Shown piece after piece: positions 7,226 to 15,184 of a stretch of DNA of 21,323 bases (position 1 is its first letter; every line of letters starts with the position of its first letter). A program made the translations under genes and the position numbers. The stretch spans positions 1 to 21,323 of the forward strand of contig JAOUFO010000003.1 of the NCBI GenBank assembly GCA_029858165.1, given 5' to 3'. Source of the DNA: Deltaproteobacteria bacterium. GTDB lineage: Bacteria; SAR324; JACQKK01. A model generated the notes under the pieces. The model was not told where the DNA came from, did no database searches, and saw only the letters and a list, made by a program, of their open reading frames with translations.

Positions 7226-8479
7226 ATGCTTCAAGAAACGCCGATTCTGACCAAAAACATCCGTTCACCCGGCTACGACGGCAGCCTGGAAGCCTACCAA
7301 AAAGCAGGCGGCCACAAGGCTCTGGAAAAAGCCCTGAAATCCATGACCCCCGAAACGGTGATTGAGGCGGTGAAGGAATCCGGCCTGCGGGGCAGGGGCG
7401 GGGCGGGGTTTCCCACCGGCATGAAGTGGGGGTTTATGCCCAAAAACACCGGGCGGCCCTCCTATCTGGTGTGCAATGCCGATGAAGCCGAGCCGGGCAC
7501 CTTTAAAGACCACTTTCTGATCAACCGGGACCCCCATCTGTTTCTGGAGGGGTTGATCATCGGCAGCTATGCCATCGGCTGTCACCATGCTTATGTGTAT
7601 ATCCGGGGGCGGTCCCAGGCACCTGCCGCCCGGCTGCAAACCGCCATAGACAATCTGTACAAGGCCAAGTTGCTGGGCAAGGCCATTTTGGGGACCGGGT
7701 TTGATCTGGATATCACCATCCACCGGGGAGCCGGGGCCTACATTTGCGGCGAGGAAACCGCCCTGTTGGAATCCCTGGAAGGCAAACGGGGTCAGCCCCG
7801 GGTAAAACCCCCCTTTCCGGCCACCCACGGGTTTAACGCCTGCCCCACCAGCGTCAACAATGTGGAAAGCCTGGCCAATGTGCCCATTATTTTAAACATG
7901 GGTCCCGATGCGTTTAAAAAACTGGGATCCACCAACAATTCCGGCACCCGGCTGGTGGGAATCAGCGGCCACATCAAAAACCCCGGCATTTATGAAGTGG
8001 AAATGGGGGCCAACCTCAAGTCTATCATTTACGACCTGGGGGGGGGGATGCGGGACGGCAAACAAATCAAGGTGGTCATCCCCGGGGGGACATCGTCCAA
8101 CCCGCTGAAACCGGAAGAAATAGACATCGCTTACGATTTTGATGCGGTGGCCAAGGCCGGGTCCATGCTGGGCACCTGCTCTTTGATTGTGCTGGATGAG
8201 GACACCGACATTGTGGACCTGGCCTACCGCACCATCGTGTTTTTCAACCATGAGTCCTGCGGCCAATGCACCCCGTGCCGGGAGGGGACCTTCTGGCTGA
8301 AAAATCTGGTGCGGGATTTTCACGACAATCTGGGGGATCAGGGCAAAATAGACCGGATCCGCCGGGTGGCCGCCACCATGTTCGGCACCTCGCTTTGCGC
8401 TTTGGGTGATGCCGCGGCAGGCCCGATGAAGGCCTTTGTAGAGAAATACCCTGAGGAATTCAGGAAACACTTTATTTAA
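7226..8479 (+). CDS. nuoF: NADH-quinone oxidoreductase subunit F
   Basis: The 51-kDa subunit that oxidises NADH, binding FMN and the [4Fe-4S] cluster N3. In the 417-residue protein the nucleotide/FMN segments GRGGAGFPTGMKW (from about 56) and CNADEAEPGTFKD are clear, as is GAGAYICGEETAL. Cluster ligands are C345, C348, C351 (ESCGQCTPCREG) and C391 (TSLCALGD). Length is normal. AAGGA overlapping the end of nuoE can serve as its ribosome site. A run of ten G encodes part of three consecutive glycines at about 8038-8047, a slippage-prone stretch in a core gene. nuoG follows 9 bases downstream. Confidence 0.97.
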   Translation: MLQETPILTKNIRSPGYDGSLEAYQKAGGHKALEKALKSMTPETVIEAVKESGLRGRGGAGFPTGMKWGFMPKNTGRPSYLVCNADEAEPGTFKDHFLINRDPHLFLEGLIIGSYAIGCHHAYVYIRGRSQAPAARLQTAIDNLYKAKLLGKAILGTGFDLDITIHRGAGAYICGEETALLESLEGKRGQPRVKPPFPATHGFNACPTSVNNVESLANVPIILNMGPDAFKKLGSTNNSGTRLVGISGHIKNPGIYEVEMGANLKSIIYDLGGGMRDGKQIKVVIPGGTSSNPLKPEEIDIAYDFDAVAKAGSMLGTCSLIVLDEDTDIVDLAYRTIVFFNHESCGQCTPCREGTFWLKNLVRDFHDNLGDQGKIDRIRRVAATMFGTSLCALGDAAAGPMKAFVEKYPEEFRKHFI

Positions 8480-8488
8480 ACGGAAGCC

Positions 8489-10084
8489 ATGCCGACTTTT
8501 TATCTTGACGATGAACCGATAGAGTTTGAGGAAGGGGAGACCATCATCAAGGCCGCCCTGCGCCATGGCAAGGATGTTCCCCGCTATTGCTACCACCCGG
8601 CGCTTACCGTGGTGGCCCAATGCCGGATGTGTCTGGTGGATGTGACCGACATGGGAAACGGCCGCCCGGCCCCCAAGTTGTTTACCTCCTGTTCCACCCC
8701 GGCCATGCCCGGCATGAAGGTCAGCCTGCAAACCGACAAGGTAAAAGAAGGCCAGAACATCATCAGCGAACTGACCCTGGTCAACCACCCCCTGGATTGC
8801 CCCATTTGCGATCAGTCTGGAGAATGCGACCTTCAGGATTATGCCTTTCAGTACGGCACCGGCCATTCGGAAATGACCCACGAAAAACGGACCTACGGCT
8901 GGCGGGATGTGGGGACCTACATCATGTTGGAGCGCAACCGGTGCATCCATTGTTCCCGCTGCGAGCGGTATTCCAAAGAGGTGGAAGGCGCCCATGATTT
9001 CGGGGTGTTCCTGCGCTCCCATGAAACCACCTTTGATACCTTTGAGGACCACCGCATCACCCACAAATTCCAGGGCAACCTGGTGGATCTGTGTCCGGTG
9101 GGGGCCATCACCGAGCGGGAATTCCGCTTTAAAAAACGGGCCTGGAAGCTCACCCGCACCCCGTCGGTCTGCGCCAGTTGCGCCACCGGGTGCAACATTA
9201 CCGTGGACCACGAATCCAACCGGGTGGAACGGCTGAAACCCAGAGAGAACCAAGCGGTAAACCGCTGGTGGATGTGCGATGACGGGCGCATCGGTTACCG
9301 GCAGTTGAACGACCGGGAGCACCGGGCACTGGAACCCCAGGCCCGCGTAAAGGGGGAGTTGATTCCGGCCAATTGGGAGACCATTCAACTGGCGGTCATC
9401 ACCCGGCTGGAGGAGATTTCAGCCCGGGGGGATCAGGTGGTGGGATTGGCGGACACCACCGCCACCAACGAAGAACTGTTTCTGTTTAAAAAAATGCTGG
9501 TGGATTGTTTCGGGGCCAAAACCTACTCCCCGGCTCACCCCCAACAGGCGGCCCCCACCGGCCACTTTTTAAATGATCTGATCTCGCCGGACAAAACCCC
9601 CAATTCCGCCGGGGCCAAGGCCCTGGGGTTGGGGATGGACCTCAAAAACGATGGCGTCCGCAAAGCCTTGGAAAAATCCCCCAAGGTGGTGTTTGTGCTG
9701 GGCAACCCCTGGTCAGAAAACAGCCAGTTGCTGGCTCTGGCCGCCAAAGCCGATTTCGTGTGCCACATCGCCACATTTTCCAGTCCCTGGGTTCAAATCA
9801 CCGATGTGGTTCTCCCCGGGGCAACCTTCGCCGAAAAAGCCGGAACCTACACCAACAAACACGGCCGTGTTCAACGGATATTCCCCGCGGTGAACCCCCC
9901 GGAGGATTGCCGGGACCAAACCCGGATTCTGCTGGATTTGATGCGGGGGCTGGGGATTTCCACCGAATTCAACACCCCTGTCCAGGTATTGAACGGGCTG
10001 GGCTCTCAGGAAGCCGCTTTCAAAGGGCTTACCTGGGACACCGTGGGAACCTCCGGCCAACCCCTGGCGGGGATCAAGGCTTAA
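8489..10084 (+). CDS. nuoG: NADH-quinone oxidoreductase subunit G, short form with N7 cluster ligands
   Basis: The 75-kDa-type subunit that carries electrons from NuoE/F towards quinone. Complete ligand sets are visible: [2Fe-2S] C34, C45, C48, C68; N5 H100, C104, C107, C113; N4 C152, C155, C158, C202; and an extra set C228, C231, C235, C263 spaced C-x2-C-x3-C-x27-C, the pattern of cluster N7 known from Thermus and E. coli. The rest is a compressed molybdopterin-oxidoreductase-like domain that keeps the late motif VLPGATFAEKAGTYTNKHGRVQ. At 531 residues it is far shorter than the roughly 800-900 of E. coli or Thermus, with most of the middle of that domain missing. The reading frame is intact, so this looks like a natural short form. 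The next gene is nuoJ rather than nuoH. Confidence 0.93.
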   Translation: MPTFYLDDEPIEFEEGETIIKAALRHGKDVPRYCYHPALTVVAQCRMCLVDVTDMGNGRPAPKLFTSCSTPAMPGMKVSLQTDKVKEGQNIISELTLVNHPLDCPICDQSGECDLQDYAFQYGTGHSEMTHEKRTYGWRDVGTYIMLERNRCIHCSRCERYSKEVEGAHDFGVFLRSHETTFDTFEDHRITHKFQGNLVDLCPVGAITEREFRFKKRAWKLTRTPSVCASCATGCNITVDHESNRVERLKPRENQAVNRWWMCDDGRIGYRQLNDREHRALEPQARVKGELIPANWETIQLAVITRLEEISARGDQVVGLADTTATNEELFLFKKMLVDCFGAKTYSPAHPQQAAPTGHFLNDLISPDKTPNSAGAKALGLGMDLKNDGVRKALEKSPKVVFVLGNPWSENSQLLALAAKADFVCHIATFSSPWVQITDVVLPGATFAEKAGTYTNKHGRVQRIFPAVNPPEDCRDQTRILLDLMRGLGISTEFNTPVQVLNGLGSQEAAFKGLTWDTVGTSGQPLAGIKA

Positions 10085-10126
10085 ATCCTTCTGGCCGCCG
10101 TTTTGGCGGATGATGAGAAAAAACCT

Positions 10127-10660
10127 ATGAATATCCTGTTTTACCTGTTCGCGGTGTTGGCGGTGCTGGGCGCCTCTTCGGTGCTGTACATGCGCAACCC
10201 GGTTTATTGCACCCTTTCCCTGGTGGGCGCCTTTTTCAGCCTGGGGGTGATTTACGTTCTGCTGAATTCCGAATTCATCGCCACGGTGCAGGTGCTGGTG
10301 TATGCCGGGGCCATCATGGTGCTGTTTTTGTTTGTCATCATGCTGCTGAACGTGGAAACCGAAAAACGGTTTCCGTTCCGCTGGCGGCCGCCCCAGGTGA
10401 TCGGGGCCGTGCTGGCGGGGGTGATTTTTGTGCAGTTGGTGGGATTGTTTGCCAACCCCCGGTCCCAAACCGGCCCTTTGGCCGATTATCCCGCAGACCG
10501 GCTGGCCCGGGAAGGCACGGTGGAAACCATCGGCCAGCTGCTGTTTACCGATTATGTGCTCCCTTTTGAGGTGATTTCAGTATTGTTGCTGGTGGCCATC
10601 ATCGGAGCGGTGGTGCTGGCCAAACGCCGGGTGAAAAACGAAGGGACGGAGGGCCAATGA
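10127..10660 (+). CDS. nuoJ: NADH-quinone oxidoreductase subunit J
   Basis: A small membrane subunit of complex I at the junction of the quinone and pumping modules. The 177-residue protein shows about five hydrophobic helices and the family segment VYAGAIMVLFLFVIMLLN (helix 3), preceded by the conserved EFIATVQVL. The ATG at 10127 is used because translation from an in-frame TTG at 10103 would add charged residues (MADDEKKP) ahead of the first helix. It follows nuoG with only 42 bases between, leaving no room for nuoH or nuoI. It overlaps nuoK by the ATGA tetranucleotide, implying translational coupling. Confidence 0.95.
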   Translation: MNILFYLFAVLAVLGASSVLYMRNPVYCTLSLVGAFFSLGVIYVLLNSEFIATVQVLVYAGAIMVLFLFVIMLLNVETEKRFPFRWRPPQVIGAVLAGVIFVQLVGLFANPRSQTGPLADYPADRLAREGTVETIGQLLFTDYVLPFEVISVLLLVAIIGAVVLAKRRVKNEGTEGQ

Positions 10661-10959
10661 TTCCCATAGACCATATCATGATTTTAAGCGCCATCCTGTT
10701 TGCCATCGGCGTGGCCGGGGTGATCATCCGGCGCAACGCCATTATCGTTTTTTTAAGCATTGAACTGATGCTCAATGCCGTGAATCTGGGGTTCATCGGA
10801 TTTGCCACTCATATGCATTCCATGGTGGGGGTGCTGTTTGTGTTCTTTGTGCTGGTGGTGGCCGCCGCGGAGGCGGTGGTGGGCCTGGCCATCATGCTGG
10901 AAATCTTCCGCAACAAAGAAACCCTGAACCTGGATGAAATCAATCTGCTCAAGTGGTAA
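10657..10959 (+). CDS. nuoK: NADH-quinone oxidoreductase subunit K
   Basis: A 100-residue, three-helix membrane subunit related to MrpC, part of the proton channel region of complex I. Visible: IPIDHIMILSAILFAIG (helix 1), the helix 2 segment IVFLSIELMLNAVNLGF with its conserved Glu, and helix 3 AAAEAVVGLAIMLEIFR with the second conserved Glu. Length is typical. Its start overlaps the nuoJ stop. A terminator-like hairpin begins 4 bases after its stop. Confidence 0.97.
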   Translation: MIPIDHIMILSAILFAIGVAGVIIRRNAIIVFLSIELMLNAVNLGFIGFATHMHSMVGVLFVFFVLVVAAAEAVVGLAIMLEIFRNKETLNLDEINLLKW

Positions 10960-10962
10960 CCG

Positions 10963-10997
10963 GGAAGCCCGCGGGTTTCCGCTTTTTCCTTTTTTAA
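10963..10997 (+). terminator. Terminator-like hairpin between nuoK and nuoL
   Basis: GGAAGCCC and GGGTTTCC (10963-10980) pair with one G-T wobble around a GC centre and are followed by GCTTTTTCCTTTTTTAA. This resembles an intrinsic terminator or attenuator inside the operon, placed in the 72-base gap before nuoL, which has its own good GAGGAAG ribosome site. Confidence 0.55.
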
Positions 10998-11031
10998 TGG
11001 ATGACCCTTTACCGGACCGGATGAGGAAGTT

Positions 11032-12945
11032 ATGACCGAAACCCTGTGGCTTATCCCTGCCCTGCCCCTGCTGGGGTTTTTGCTCAACGGCCTGGCGGGC
11101 CGCTGGCTGGGCAAAACATTCGTTTCCCTGGTGGGACCCGGAATGGTGGGGGTGTCGTTCATCCTTTCCCTGATGGTCTTTCAGGAGATGCTGTCCGCGC
11201 CGGGAATGTCCATCACCCAACACCTGTACCCCTGGATTGAGGCCGGATCGTTTAAAGTGCCGGTGGATTTTACGGTGGACCGCCTTTCGGGCCTGTTTCT
11301 GCTGATTGTCACCGGGGTGGGGTTTGTGATTCATGTGTTCGCGGTGGGATACATGGCCCATGAGGAAGGATTCGCCCGATTTTTCGCCTATCTGAATCTG
11401 TTTGTATTTTTCATGCTGGTGTTGGTGCTGGGTTCCTCGCTGTTGTTGTTGTTTGTGGGCTGGGAGGGGGTGGGGTTATGCTCCTACCTGCTGATCGGAT
11501 ATTATTACACCAAAGATTCCGCCGCTTCAGCCGCTAAAAAGGCTTTTGTTTTCAATCGGGTGGGGGATTTCGGATTTATTGCCGCCAGCCTGATTCTGTT
11601 TTCGGTGTTCGGCACCCTGGAAATGGCCACCATCAACCGGATGGCTCCCGAAACATTGGCTCTGGGCGGGGGGCTGGCCACTGCCATCACCCTGTTGTTG
11701 TTTTTGGGAGCCACCGGCAAAAGCGCCCAGATTCCGTTGTATGTGTGGCTGCCGGACGCCATGGAAGGCCCCACCCCGGTTTCGGCCCTGATCCACGCCG
11801 CCACCATGGTAACCGCCGGGCTGTATCTGTTGGCCCGGATGAGCCATCTGTTTGTGCTGGCCCCCTTTACCATGTCGGTGGTGGCCGTTATCGGCCTGAT
11901 GACCGCTCTGGTGGCCGCCACCATCGCCGTGGCCCAATACGACATCAAACGGGTGCTGGCTTATTCCACCGTCAGTCAGTTGGGGTATATGTTCCTGGCC
12001 ATGGGGGTGGGGGCCTTTGGGGCGGGGATATTTCATGTGATGACCCACGCGTTTTTTAAAGCCTTGTTGTTCCTGGGGTCCGGCTCTGTGATCAACGCCC
12101 TGCACCACGAGCAGGATATGCGCAAAATGGGGAGCCTGCTGAAAAAAATGCCCATCACCGGCTACACCTTTATCATCGGGGCCTTGGCGATTTCCGGGTT
12201 TCCGCTGCTTTCCGGTTTTTACAGCAAGGATGAGGTGTTGTGGAACGCTTATTCTTCCTCTGCCGGGTCCACCCTGTATTGGGTGGTGGGCGCCCTGACT
12301 GCCGTGTTGACCGCCTTTTACATGTTCCGGGCCGTGGGGATGACCTTCTTCGGCAAAAGCAATGTGGCCCACCCGGAAAAAGTGAAGGAATCCCCCCTGG
12401 TGATGACCATCCCGTTGATGGTGCTGGCCGCCCTGGCGGTGGCGGGGGGCTGGGTGGGGATTCCCGCCTCCCAGGGGGAGTTGTTCGGCATCCCGCATGT
12501 GTTGGAACATTACTTTGACGGGTTCTTTGCCGTCATTCCGGTCAGCGGGCATCACAGCCACGGCACCGAATTGTTGCTGATGCTGGCGGTGACCACTCTG
12601 GGCCTGCTGGCCATGTGGGGGGGGTATACCCTGTTTTCCAAACACCGGGAGCGGGCCGCCGCCCTGCGGGAGAAATTCCTGCCCCTGCACAAGGTGCTGG
12701 CCGGAAAATATTTTATTGATGAATTGTATGACAGGGTTGTCACCCGTCCCGTCCATTGGGTATCGGAGCGGGTGCTTTGGAAAATCGTGGATGTGAAAAT
12801 CATTGACGGCACCGTGAACGGAACCGCCCTGGCCACCCGTCAATTGGGGGGGCTGTTGCGCAAAACCCAAAACGGGATCATAGAAAACTACGCGGTGGGC
12901 ATGGTTCTGGGCTGCGTGGCCATTTTGGCTTATCTGGTGTTTTAA
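11032..12945 (+). CDS. nuoL: NADH-quinone oxidoreductase subunit L
   Basis: The distal antiporter-like proton-pumping subunit of complex I. The 637-residue protein has many hydrophobic helices, the conserved Glu145 in GWEGVGLCSYLLIGYYY, Lys230 in GATGKSAQIPLYVWLPDAMEGPTPVSALIHAATMVTAG, and the later lysine region DIKRVLAYSTVSQLGYMFLA and HAFFKALLFLGSGSVI. The C-terminal part (about 540-637) fits the long lateral helix and anchoring helix typical of NuoL. GAGGAAG just upstream supports the start. A 307-base structured gap separates it from nuoM, unusual for neighbouring nuo genes. Confidence 0.97.
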   Translation: MTETLWLIPALPLLGFLLNGLAGRWLGKTFVSLVGPGMVGVSFILSLMVFQEMLSAPGMSITQHLYPWIEAGSFKVPVDFTVDRLSGLFLLIVTGVGFVIHVFAVGYMAHEEGFARFFAYLNLFVFFMLVLVLGSSLLLLFVGWEGVGLCSYLLIGYYYTKDSAASAAKKAFVFNRVGDFGFIAASLILFSVFGTLEMATINRMAPETLALGGGLATAITLLLFLGATGKSAQIPLYVWLPDAMEGPTPVSALIHAATMVTAGLYLLARMSHLFVLAPFTMSVVAVIGLMTALVAATIAVAQYDIKRVLAYSTVSQLGYMFLAMGVGAFGAGIFHVMTHAFFKALLFLGSGSVINALHHEQDMRKMGSLLKKMPITGYTFIIGALAISGFPLLSGFYSKDEVLWNAYSSSAGSTLYWVVGALTAVLTAFYMFRAVGMTFFGKSNVAHPEKVKESPLVMTIPLMVLAALAVAGGWVGIPASQGELFGIPHVLEHYFDGFFAVIPVSGHHSHGTELLLMLAVTTLGLLAMWGGYTLFSKHRERAAALREKFLPLHKVLAGKYFIDELYDRVVTRPVHWVSERVLWKIVDVKIIDGTVNGTALATRQLGGLLRKTQNGIIENYAVGMVLGCVAILAYLVF

Positions 12946-13252
12946 ACCACCTGAAAGGCAGGTCTTGGCATCGGGCTTCCTTTTCCATCGGCCAAGGGAA
13001 ACACAGGCCTTTGATAAAAAAGGCGGCTGAGAACATTGGCCCCCCTTTAAAAAGGGATCCTGCCGATGGGTCCCGGTTTGAAAAACCGGGGTGAGGGCAG
13101 GAAAAACGAACGATCAGAAGCTTTCATTACCAACCCCAATCCCGTGTATGGGTTGGGGGCGGGGGGAAGGGAGTTGCAATTCCTCCCCCTTTTCAACCCC
13201 TCATGTGATCACGGAGAGGCTGGTCCTCCCCCCTACCAGACGGATTCACCAG
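12946..13252 (+). other. Structured 307-bp gap between nuoL and nuoM
   Basis: No gene is supported here. It holds a run of inverted repeats: ACCTG/CAGGT (12949-12963), CTTGGC/GCCAAG (about 12965-12997), a CCCTTT-AA-AAAGGG palindrome (about 13053-13066), CCCGGTTT-GAA-AAACCGGG (13072-13090, perfect 8-bp stem), CCCCAA/TTGGGG arms around 13136-13158, and a G4 motif. No clear T-tail follows any stem. The segment would be the nuoM leader if transcription continues from nuoL. Confidence 0.6.
13150..13171 (+). promoter_or_regulatory. G-quadruplex motif upstream of nuoM
   Basis: Four G-runs with loops of 2, 1 and 2 bases on the coding strand: GGG (13150-13152), GGGGG (13155-13159), GGGGGG (13161-13166), GGG (13169-13171). 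This fits the canonical G3+N1-7 rule. It competes with the CCCCAA/TTGGGG hairpin just before it and lies about 80 bases before the nuoM start. Confidence 0.5.
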
Positions 13253-14920
13253 ATGACCATTCTTGGGTTGCCCATATTGTCCCTTGTTGTGTATTTCCCG
13301 CTTGTGGGGGTGCTGGCCCTGCTGTTTGTGGGCCGGGAGCAGAAAACCGCAGCCAAATGGATCGCTCTTGCGGCCAGCGGCCTGACCCTGGCCATATCCC
13401 TGCCGCTCTTTTTTGCCTATCAGCCTTCCGGTGATGAATACCAGATGGTGGAAAAAGCGGATTGGATTCCCGCCTGGGGCGCCCACTACTTTTTGGGGCT
13501 GGACGGGGTTTCCCTGTTGTTGGTGCTGATGACCACCGGCCTGACCTTTCTGGCCATCCTGGGGGCCTGGAACGAATCCCGCCATGTGCGGGAATTTATG
13601 ATTGCCCTGTTGTTGCTGGAAGTGGGGATGACCGGGGTGTTTTTGGCCCTGGACGTGTTTTTGTTTTATGTGTTCTGGGAAATCATGCTGTTTCCCATGT
13701 ATTTCATCATCGGGGTGTGGGGGTCCGACCGGCGGCTGTATGCGGCGTTTAAGTTTGTGGCCTACACCATGGCCGCGTCGGTGTTGATGCTGGTGGCCAT
13801 TTTGTACATGTATTACCTCCATTTCCAGGCCACCGGGGTGTATTCCTTCAGTTTGTTGGATTGGTACAAGGTGAATGTGGGTCTGCCGGCCCAATACTGG
13901 CTGTTTTTGGCTTTTGCCCTGGCTTTCGCCGTCAAGGTGCCCATGTTTCCTTTTCATACCTGGCTGCCGGATGCCCATGTGGAGGCCCCCACCGTGGGGT
14001 CCGTGATCCTGGCCGGGGTGTTGCTGAAAATGGGGACCTACGGCTTTTACCGGTTCGCCATGCCGCTGTTTCCCACCGCCGTGGCCACTTTTATGCCTTA
14101 TCTGATGGCCCTGGCGGTGATCGCCATCATTTACGGGGCGTTGGTGTGCATGGTCCAACCCGATATGAAAAAACTGGTGGCCTATTCGTCGGTTTCCCAC
14201 ATGGGGTTTGTGATGCTGGGGCTGTTTGCCCTGAACGACCAGGGGGTCCAGGGGGGGATGCTGCAAATGATCAACCACGGCATCAGCACCGGGGCGTTGT
14301 TTCTTTTGGTGGGGATGATTTACGAGCGGCGCCACACCAAAGCCATCGCCGAATACGGCGGCCTGATGGGGGTGATGCCGGTGTTTGCCACCTTGTTTCT
14401 GATCGTGGTGCTGTCCTCCATCGGCCTGCCCAGCCTCAACGGTTTTGTGGGGGAATACCTGATTCTGGTGGGGGCCTATCAGGTGAATCCGACGGCGGCC
14501 ATTGTATCCGCCTCGGCGGTGATTTTGGCGGCGGTGTATCTGTTGTGGATGTTTCAGCGGGTCTTCTTCGGCAAAGTGACCAAGGCGGCCAATCAGGCCC
14601 TAAAGGATTTAAACCTGCGGGAAATCGCGGTGCTGGCCCCTTTGATTGTGTTCATCGTGTGGATCGGGGTTTACCCCCAGCCGTTTTTATCCCGGTTGGA
14701 GCCTTCCGTCACCCGGTTTTTGGTGAAAACCAAAGCCGCCCATGGGGGTGACATTCCATCCACACCCGCCGCCATCCTGACCGTCACCCCCCCGGAAAAC
14801 CGCCTTGGTAAACAAGCGGCACAAAACCCCCCTGCCACCCAGGCCACAACACCCAGCGGCCCAAGGACGGACACCAACACCGGTGGAGGCCAGCCCCCCG
14901 CCGAACCTGAACCCAGGTGA
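13253..14920 (+). CDS. nuoM: NADH-quinone oxidoreductase subunit M
   Basis: The second antiporter-like proton-pumping subunit of complex I. The 555-residue protein has Glu143 in FWEIMLFPMYFIIGVWG, Lys228 in FAVKVPMFPFHTWLPDAHVEAPTVGSV, and the downstream DMKKLVAYSSVSHMGFV and MINHGISTGALFL segments. The ATG at 13253 (MTILGLPILSL) is preferred to an upstream in-frame ATG at 13091, which would add 54 residues translated from hairpin-rich intergenic DNA. The ribosome site is weak. The last 50 or so residues are a Pro/Thr/Gln-rich, non-membrane tail beyond the usual family end. nuoN does not follow. Confidence 0.95.
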   Translation: MTILGLPILSLVVYFPLVGVLALLFVGREQKTAAKWIALAASGLTLAISLPLFFAYQPSGDEYQMVEKADWIPAWGAHYFLGLDGVSLLLVLMTTGLTFLAILGAWNESRHVREFMIALLLLEVGMTGVFLALDVFLFYVFWEIMLFPMYFIIGVWGSDRRLYAAFKFVAYTMAASVLMLVAILYMYYLHFQATGVYSFSLLDWYKVNVGLPAQYWLFLAFALAFAVKVPMFPFHTWLPDAHVEAPTVGSVILAGVLLKMGTYGFYRFAMPLFPTAVATFMPYLMALAVIAIIYGALVCMVQPDMKKLVAYSSVSHMGFVMLGLFALNDQGVQGGMLQMINHGISTGALFLLVGMIYERRHTKAIAEYGGLMGVMPVFATLFLIVVLSSIGLPSLNGFVGEYLILVGAYQVNPTAAIVSASAVILAAVYLLWMFQRVFFGKVTKAANQALKDLNLREIAVLAPLIVFIVWIGVYPQPFLSRLEPSVTRFLVKTKAAHGGDIPSTPAAILTVTPPENRLGKQAAQNPPATQATTPSGPRTDTNTGGGQPPAEPEPR

Positions 14921-14969
14921 TCCCAGGGCCGGTGATCCCAGAAACATCAGGGGACCCGGGTCACCCCCA

Positions 14970-14993
14970 GGGGAATCACGGGGGGGCAGGGGG
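14970..14993 (+). other. G-quadruplex motif after nuoM
   Basis: GGGG (14970-14973), a seven-G run (14980-14986, divisible into two GGG) and GGGGG (14989-14993) satisfy the G3+N1-7 rule. It is preceded by the palindrome GACCCGGGTC and by two copies of GTGATCCCAG. It lies just outside the nuoM stop and could affect mRNA ends. Confidence 0.4.
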
Positions 14994-15005
14994 CAATTCA
15001 CGGGA

Positions 15006-15095
15006 ACAGAATAAGGTGGGGCAGAATAAGGTGGGACAGAATAAGGTGGGACAGAATAAGGTGGGACAGAATAAGGTGGGACAGAATAAGGTGGA
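15006..15095. repeat. 15-bp tandem repeat, six copies
   Basis: ACAGAATAAGGTGGG is repeated six times in register (15006-15095). Copy 2 has G instead of the first A and the last copy ends in A. The unit is a multiple of three, so frames stay open through it (NKVGQ on plus, PPYSV on minus), but neither strand has a convincing gene start or family match. I read it as non-coding satellite-like DNA after nuoM. Confidence 0.9.
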
Positions 15096-15184
15096 AACTG
15101 GGGGGAGGGCAAAGAGTTTGGCGCTCCGGCAAAAGCCCCTTTTTTGAAACCATCCCAGGGGGAAAAACCAAAAATTGATGGACC

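Noticed and set aside
7892..9388. Long minus-strand open frame (498 codons) opposite nuoF/nuoG
   Set aside because: It lies wholly antisense to two clear complex I genes, shows no family motif and is rich in His/Gly/Pro, as expected from the complement of GC-rich coding DNA.
11527..12870. Long minus-strand open frame (447 codons) opposite nuoL, and similar ones opposite nuoM (13193-14335)
   Set aside because: His/Gln/Gly-rich antisense shadows of transmembrane genes, with no domain or ribosome site.
13091..13252. N-terminal extension of NuoM from an ATG at 13091
   Set aside because: The sequence is translated from hairpin and G-rich intergenic DNA, and NuoM homologues begin close to the ATG at 13253.
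14917..15147. Small protein made of NKVGQ repeats (plus strand), or of PPYSV repeats on the minus strand (14687-15274)
   Set aside because: The open frames result only from a 15-bp repeat unit being a multiple of three; starts lack ribosome sites and the flanks look non-coding.
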